A stretch of DNA of 64,000 nucleotides from Isoetes taiwanensis (taxonomy: Eukaryota > Streptophyta > Lycopodiopsida > Isoetales > Isoetaceae): assembly GCA_021234155.1 (NCBI GenBank), contig JAJEKV010000011.1, positions 21,654,677 through 21,718,676 of the forward strand. The letters are read 5' to 3'. The notes under the pieces were generated by a model that saw nothing but the letters and a program-made list of their open reading frames with translations, did not search any database and was not told the origin of the DNA. Shown in pieces: positions 59,591 through 64,000 of this stretch. The position numbers were made by a program, and so were the translations under genes. Positions within the stretch are counted from its first letter, which is position 1. Each line of letters opens with the position of its first letter.

Positions 59591-59599
59591 TATGCCATT

Positions 59600-62560
59600 C
59601 TCAACGCAAGTGAGAAAATCCATGATCAAAACCATATGGGTAAATGCACCAGCCATATTTGGCAAATCTGAAAGTTCTCCTACTTAAAACCCCAAAAACT
59701 TGTGTCGATAAAAAAAAAATTAAAAAAACATTTTTCGCTAAGCCCCGAAAAATCCTAAACAACAAGTACATTTGTTGAAATGGCATCTAATGGGAGTTGT
59801 TAACCCATGAGGACTTTCCAGCACCCTACATTTTATATTGAAATTTTAATCCCTCACATTGTTGAGATCCTAATTTGCTGCCTATTTGAGTAAATCCTAA
59901 TTCCGCATACAATTAATTAAATGTGAGTTTAACGTTCTTTCTGGCGGAGGTATATATAAATGCAACCTTTAATAACCACTCGTGAATGCAATCTTGCATA
60001 ACCATCCTCGATGCTAAATATCTTAACTACTCACTTCGCTTTTATTTAAACATCCTTTGAACTAATTTTTACATATGCTCATTTCTCTTAAACGCTTTAT
60101 CTTAGTCCATGCTCCAAATGACATGCCACCATTATTTTAATGCAAAGTATGTATCGTTCTCTCATATAGAGCATGTTAATACGGGAAAACGCGCAATGTA
60201 TGTGCTTTCTTTTTTACCAAAGGTGATCCAACATGCCTGTGACACTCCCACGACCTGCTTTGAAATACCCAACACTAAGAATCGACCACCCAGATGGAAC
60301 CAACAATCATAAACCCGTGCCACAGAAGAATGTAAAATTAAACCTGCACAGGTTTCAAGATACCAAACTTCTCGAAAGGATTCACACTCGAAAGGCAACT
60401 GTTCTTGGCTAAAAGTACAAGGAGCACCTATAATTTTTATCCTTCGCTTTCTGGTTCGCCACACCAACATCCAACCATTGAGGAAGCTACCAAATGCAGC
60501 CCTGTTCTGCATGAGGCCCTGTCTATGTTTTAGTACAATAATGGAGGGTGGAGCTTGCATAGAAGCTGTGGAACAAAGTGATTCATTTCCATGACCATGG
60601 CATTCCCTTCTAAAGACGCCGCTCACCTGATGCTAAATTTAACATTTTCATATGACTAGCACATATAAAGTGCCCTGCATGAGACGATAACGTTGATAAT
60701 ATATAACCAAATATGTATATTATATCATTACGCCACGCCAGAGCATGCCACAATTCTACGCACTGAGAGCTATAAAGGGTTGCTCGTAGGCAACCGCATG
60801 CTGCCCCAAAGAAGAGATTTTAACGCCACGCCTAATAAGGCAGCTGGCCCCATCTGAGCACATGCATACTTTACAATACACCGTAATAATCCCGCTTCTA
60901 CCCACTTTACATTACTGGCGGGTCCTTTCCCACCAACTTTACATTGCGTGGGCTACTTTACCAAATAAGGCTTGAACCCGTGAATAATAACATATGCATC
61001 ATTAAACCCTTCGGGCTTCTGCTATGGCAACCTCCCACTTGTCCTTTCTAACCTAAACCTAAAAAGGTCGCAAAAGTGTTCGTTGTCCTTAAACCTTTTT
61101 TCCATTTTGGCTTCTGGATCATTCGCTTAAAGTTGCTAGTTCGTGATTGCTGACAAGCCGCTAAGCCAAATGTTCGTGATTCCCAGAACAAATTCCTTCA
61201 ACCCTGCCGGGTTGCATGGACATGGATTTGAGGAGCAGCATATCCAGTGGATCAGTAACTCCGTGATTCTATTTGTTCAATACTTTTTTAGTGCCTGTTT
61301 TGATAGCATGGTAGATCATCAGTCTTAGCAACTTGAGAACTCACCATCACAAGCCTTAACTAAATAACCGTGAAGATATTTAGCATGGTCTATTTCTTGA
61401 TGAATGATGCCTGGCCCCAAGACTCTGTGGTATTGGGGAAGGAGGGTAGAGACCCCCAAACCAGATGGACGTAGATAGCCTCATTAATTCTAACATGCTC
61501 AAAATGAGCCCATCTCCTGCCAGTATGGCGCTTAGACCGGAATAAGGAGGATTTGTCCCATTACAGATCGATCCCTCTCATGCAGCTCACTGTGGATCTT
61601 AGCGGGCTAGGGCTTAATGGCTTGCTACTCCAGTGGCAAGGCATGAGTTTACACCTCTTTTGGGTGATAAGCAAGCCTTCTAATGAGGGTTTCAATGTTA
61701 ATTTGCATCCCTCTGTGAGGCAGTATGTATGTCTCTCGTAAGGACCCTTCCCCACCATCTGGCCGAGATGAAACCTGAGGCCTCGAAGCATGTGTACCCG
61801 GCACAAGCAGTCCAGTCCCCAAGACTCTTTCAACCTGGCCTCTGTGCACAGAGGCGATGAGAGCACTCACCACAAGTTCCTATGCTGCCTCTAACCCACT
61901 CTGCTATGAATTCTTCAGAATGACTTCTAGAGACTCCAAGCCATCACCCAGTACTTTGTTTGTTTCTATGTGACCTCCTGGGCCGATGATGCTGTTGATA
62001 AAGGGCGCTACGTGCTATGGTATAGCCACCCTTCGAGGGATCTCTTTGTTGTCATGTGCTTATTGCTATTTACGCTCATGCATCAACCTCCGAGGGAAGA
62101 TTCGACAAAGGGGATTCGGCCCATTCTTCCTCATCGCATCCCTTTGCTAAAGGATTGGTGTCGATGGATGGCCTCACACGATTCCTGACCACGACATTGA
62201 GATAAATTTAGTATCAAATAGGAGCACCAAACTTGACATTCTTACCACAACCCGAAAGGTGAAAATGTGCACTTACATATTCTTGACATTGATAGTATAT
62301 TTGTCATTAAAGATGTGACTTTCTCAAAGAATAGCAGCACAAATTTTAACCAAACCAAGTCCTAAGCATTAAGGCCACATCATTCATTGTGCCTCTAACT
62401 CACTGTAGAGCAGATCGGGCCCATTGTGCCTTCAACCCCACCTGCAGAGGATCACTTATTGCCAAGCCTCTCGGATGCAGCACAACCGTTGATCTCCATC
62501 CTATGTAATTTGTATCAAGTCCACACCTCACCACCAAAGTGCTAATCGTGTCTCCATAAT
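59600..62560. other. Non-coding stretch, copy B
   Basis: Collinear with A 20,760-24,020. It contains the longest frame of copy B, minus 60,162-60,626 (154 codons), but the A counterpart has several stops and only PPSIIVLK, NGWMLVW and LGISK-like strings are shared. I treat it as probably non-coding. Confidence 0.35.
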
Positions 62561-63048
62561 AGGAGTCTTGCATAGATACTTTGCCATCTACATAGCAATG
62601 GAAATATCTGGGTAGCTATGAGCCCTCGTGATGGGATTCTCTAGAAGCAACGACAAAAAATACTAACCTAGACAAATTAATAAGATTAGAATGATTTATG
62701 TTAATTGCATACCCTAATTTAGTTTGCCTATTAAATGAAGGCATTTGAGTGTTGATGTTTATTTCCATGATTGTAGATATTAGGGTGCGTGCTATAGTAT
62801 TGAAATAAGATCTAGCTACAATGTTGAAATCAGTTTATTGAGACACTAGAATTTAATAGTTAGGCACAATTTAGAGTTCATTCTCTCATCATTCGTGCAC
62901 TTGTTCAAGATAAACATAGATCATTTGCCAAATAGCAAATAGACTCAAATTCCATTCAATTCTATGCAAATATGAAAAAGGAGCTAAACACGTAGATGTC
63001 CACATAGGCATATCCAGATTACAGAAAGAACAAATTGAGATACGTGGA

Positions 63049-63298
63049 TGCCACAAAGACAATTTCAATTCAAACCCAATTCTTTGCAATTCTGGGTTTT
63101 GGAGAAAACTTTGGTGCAAAGATCAGCCACAAAGACATATTCAATTCAAACCATAAGCCTGCAATTCTGATCAAATCTGGGTTTCGGACAAAAATTTGGT
63201 GCAAAGATCAGCCACAAAGACATAAGATTCAATTCAAACCATAAGCCTGCAATTCTCCGCAATTCTGGTTTTCGGGGAAAAATTTGGTGCAAAGATGA
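63049..63298. repeat. Tandem array, three units of 76, 85 and 88 bp, copy B
   Basis: Units begin GCCACAAAGACA at about 63,049, 63,126 and 63,211 and end TTGGTGCAAAGAT(C/G)A. Each holds AATTCAAACC and a GCAATTCTG element. A fourth start (GCCATAACTT) follows. Minus-strand frames give repeated peptides (PNFCPKP, WFELN), but unit lengths break the frame. Confidence 0.85.
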
Positions 63299-63529
63299 GC
63301 CATAACTTAAGGAGGAGCAAACGAAGGAAACCCAACTTCGAAGCAAGGCACCAGCCAAGCTGCTAAAGAATTAGCCATAGAATTCCTTCGCATGAACACC
63401 AGCATCATCTTGTGTGGATTCGCAGTCTCCATAAGATACACGTAATAAACGATAGGGCGAAATTACTGTCAAATTTCGCGTTTTTTATTTCACGCAATAG
63501 TCTCCGCCGCTTGCGGAGCGGCGCCGCCT

Positions 63530-63935
63530 CTTCCCTGTTTACCCCTGTTCCGGAGCCCCTGTCCCCTGTTCCGGAGCCCCTGTTCAGCAGCCCGCTATTC
63601 CGGCATGTTGCGCCATTCCGGCCCTGTATGGAGCCAGTCCGGCATGTATGGAGCCCGCTATTCCGGCATGTATGGAGCCCGCTATTCCGGCATGGTTCCT
63701 TCTGGAGCCAGGTATGGCCCTGTGCGAAGCTGAAGCAGTTACGCCATAGCTACGAAAGCCATAGCTGAGAAATCCATAGCTGAGGCAGGTTTCTTGAGCT
63801 ACGAAAGCCATAGCTGAGGCAGATTTCTTGAGGCAAGTTTCTTCAGGCAGGTTTCTTGAGGCAGGTTTCTTGCGTTTTTCTTCTGCAGATATGGAATGCG
63901 AAATGATCTTGCGTTTTTCTTCTGCAGATATGGCT
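63530..63935. repeat. GC-rich minisatellite cluster, copy B
   Basis: Several adjacent repeats: GTTCCGGAGCCCCTGT pair (63,545-63,590); four 18-24-bp units around TGTATGGAGCCCGCTATTCC at 63,605-63,691, the last two perfect 24-mers; AGCTACGAAAGCCATAGCTG twice (63,749 and 63,798); GGCAGGTTTCTTG several times (63,784-63,872); and a 26-bp motif starting CTTGCGTTTTTCTTCTGCAG twice (about 63,869 and 63,908). Minus-strand translation gives HAGIAGSI repeated. Degraded in copy A. Confidence 0.8.
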
Positions 63936-64000
63936 TTCTATGGCCAAAAACTGGATAGCTACCTTGTTCGTAATTTCGCCCTATCGTTTATTACGTAAGG

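Noticed and set aside
60162-60626. 154-codon minus-strand ORF, the second longest continuous frame in the window
   Set aside because: The collinear A region (21,300-21,850) has several stops and shifted frames and shares only short strings, so the frame is probably chance.

Overview
This window looks like repeat-dominated plant nuclear DNA, probably from a large-genome seed plant. It contains decayed Ty3/gypsy LTR retrotransposons, plant-style LTR features and many short tandem duplications. There is no bacterial-style gene packing, and I see no host gene, tRNA, rRNA, CRISPR array or prokaryotic system that can be called with confidence. Nearly every open frame is short. The recognisable proteins are split across frames.

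The main architectural feature is a large direct duplication. Bases 1 to about 25,455 (copy A) align collinearly, with heavy local divergence, to about 36,555-64,000 (copy B). The offset moves from about 36.0 kb to about 39.0 kb because B carries about 3.15 kb (51,815-54,960) that A lacks. Both copies run off the window: A on the left, B on the right.

Each copy has the same parts in the same order. (1) A plus-strand Ty3/gypsy element with gag, PR, RT, RNase H and IN, followed by about 3.9 kb of unexplained post-integrase sequence and a 3' LTR. B also has its 5' LTR (36,006-36,518); A starts just inside the missing 5' LTR. A 5-bp flank AAAAG left of B's 5' LTR and right of A's 3' LTR suggests one insertion that predates the duplication. 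(2) About 6 kb of non-coding repeat-derived sequence. (3) A minus-strand Ty3/gypsy integrase fragment with a GPY/F-like module and a probable chromodomain (A 16,600-17,900; B 55,600-56,800). (4) About 7.5 kb with several two-unit tandem duplications and weak minus-strand exon-like traces of an unidentified gene. (5) An array of 76-88 bp repeats and a GC-rich minisatellite block (A 24,509-25,345; B 63,049-63,935).

The 25,455-36,005 segment has no partner in the window. It holds only weak ORFs and a CT-rich low-complexity stretch. The extra 3.15 kb in B contains a fold-back (MITE-like) element with arms of about 77 bp, a tandem repeat of about 240 bp period, and possible LTR debris.

Divergence between the copies is patchy. 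Stretches of 101 and 143 bp are identical, while neighbouring stretches are full of 1-4 base indels and short block replacements. Read error, an unpolished consensus or a haplotype-duplication artefact should be excluded before biology is read into the frameshifts. I found nothing I would present as a new functional system. The best leads are the post-integrase region, the fold-back family, and the possible gene remnant with an acidic C-terminus.
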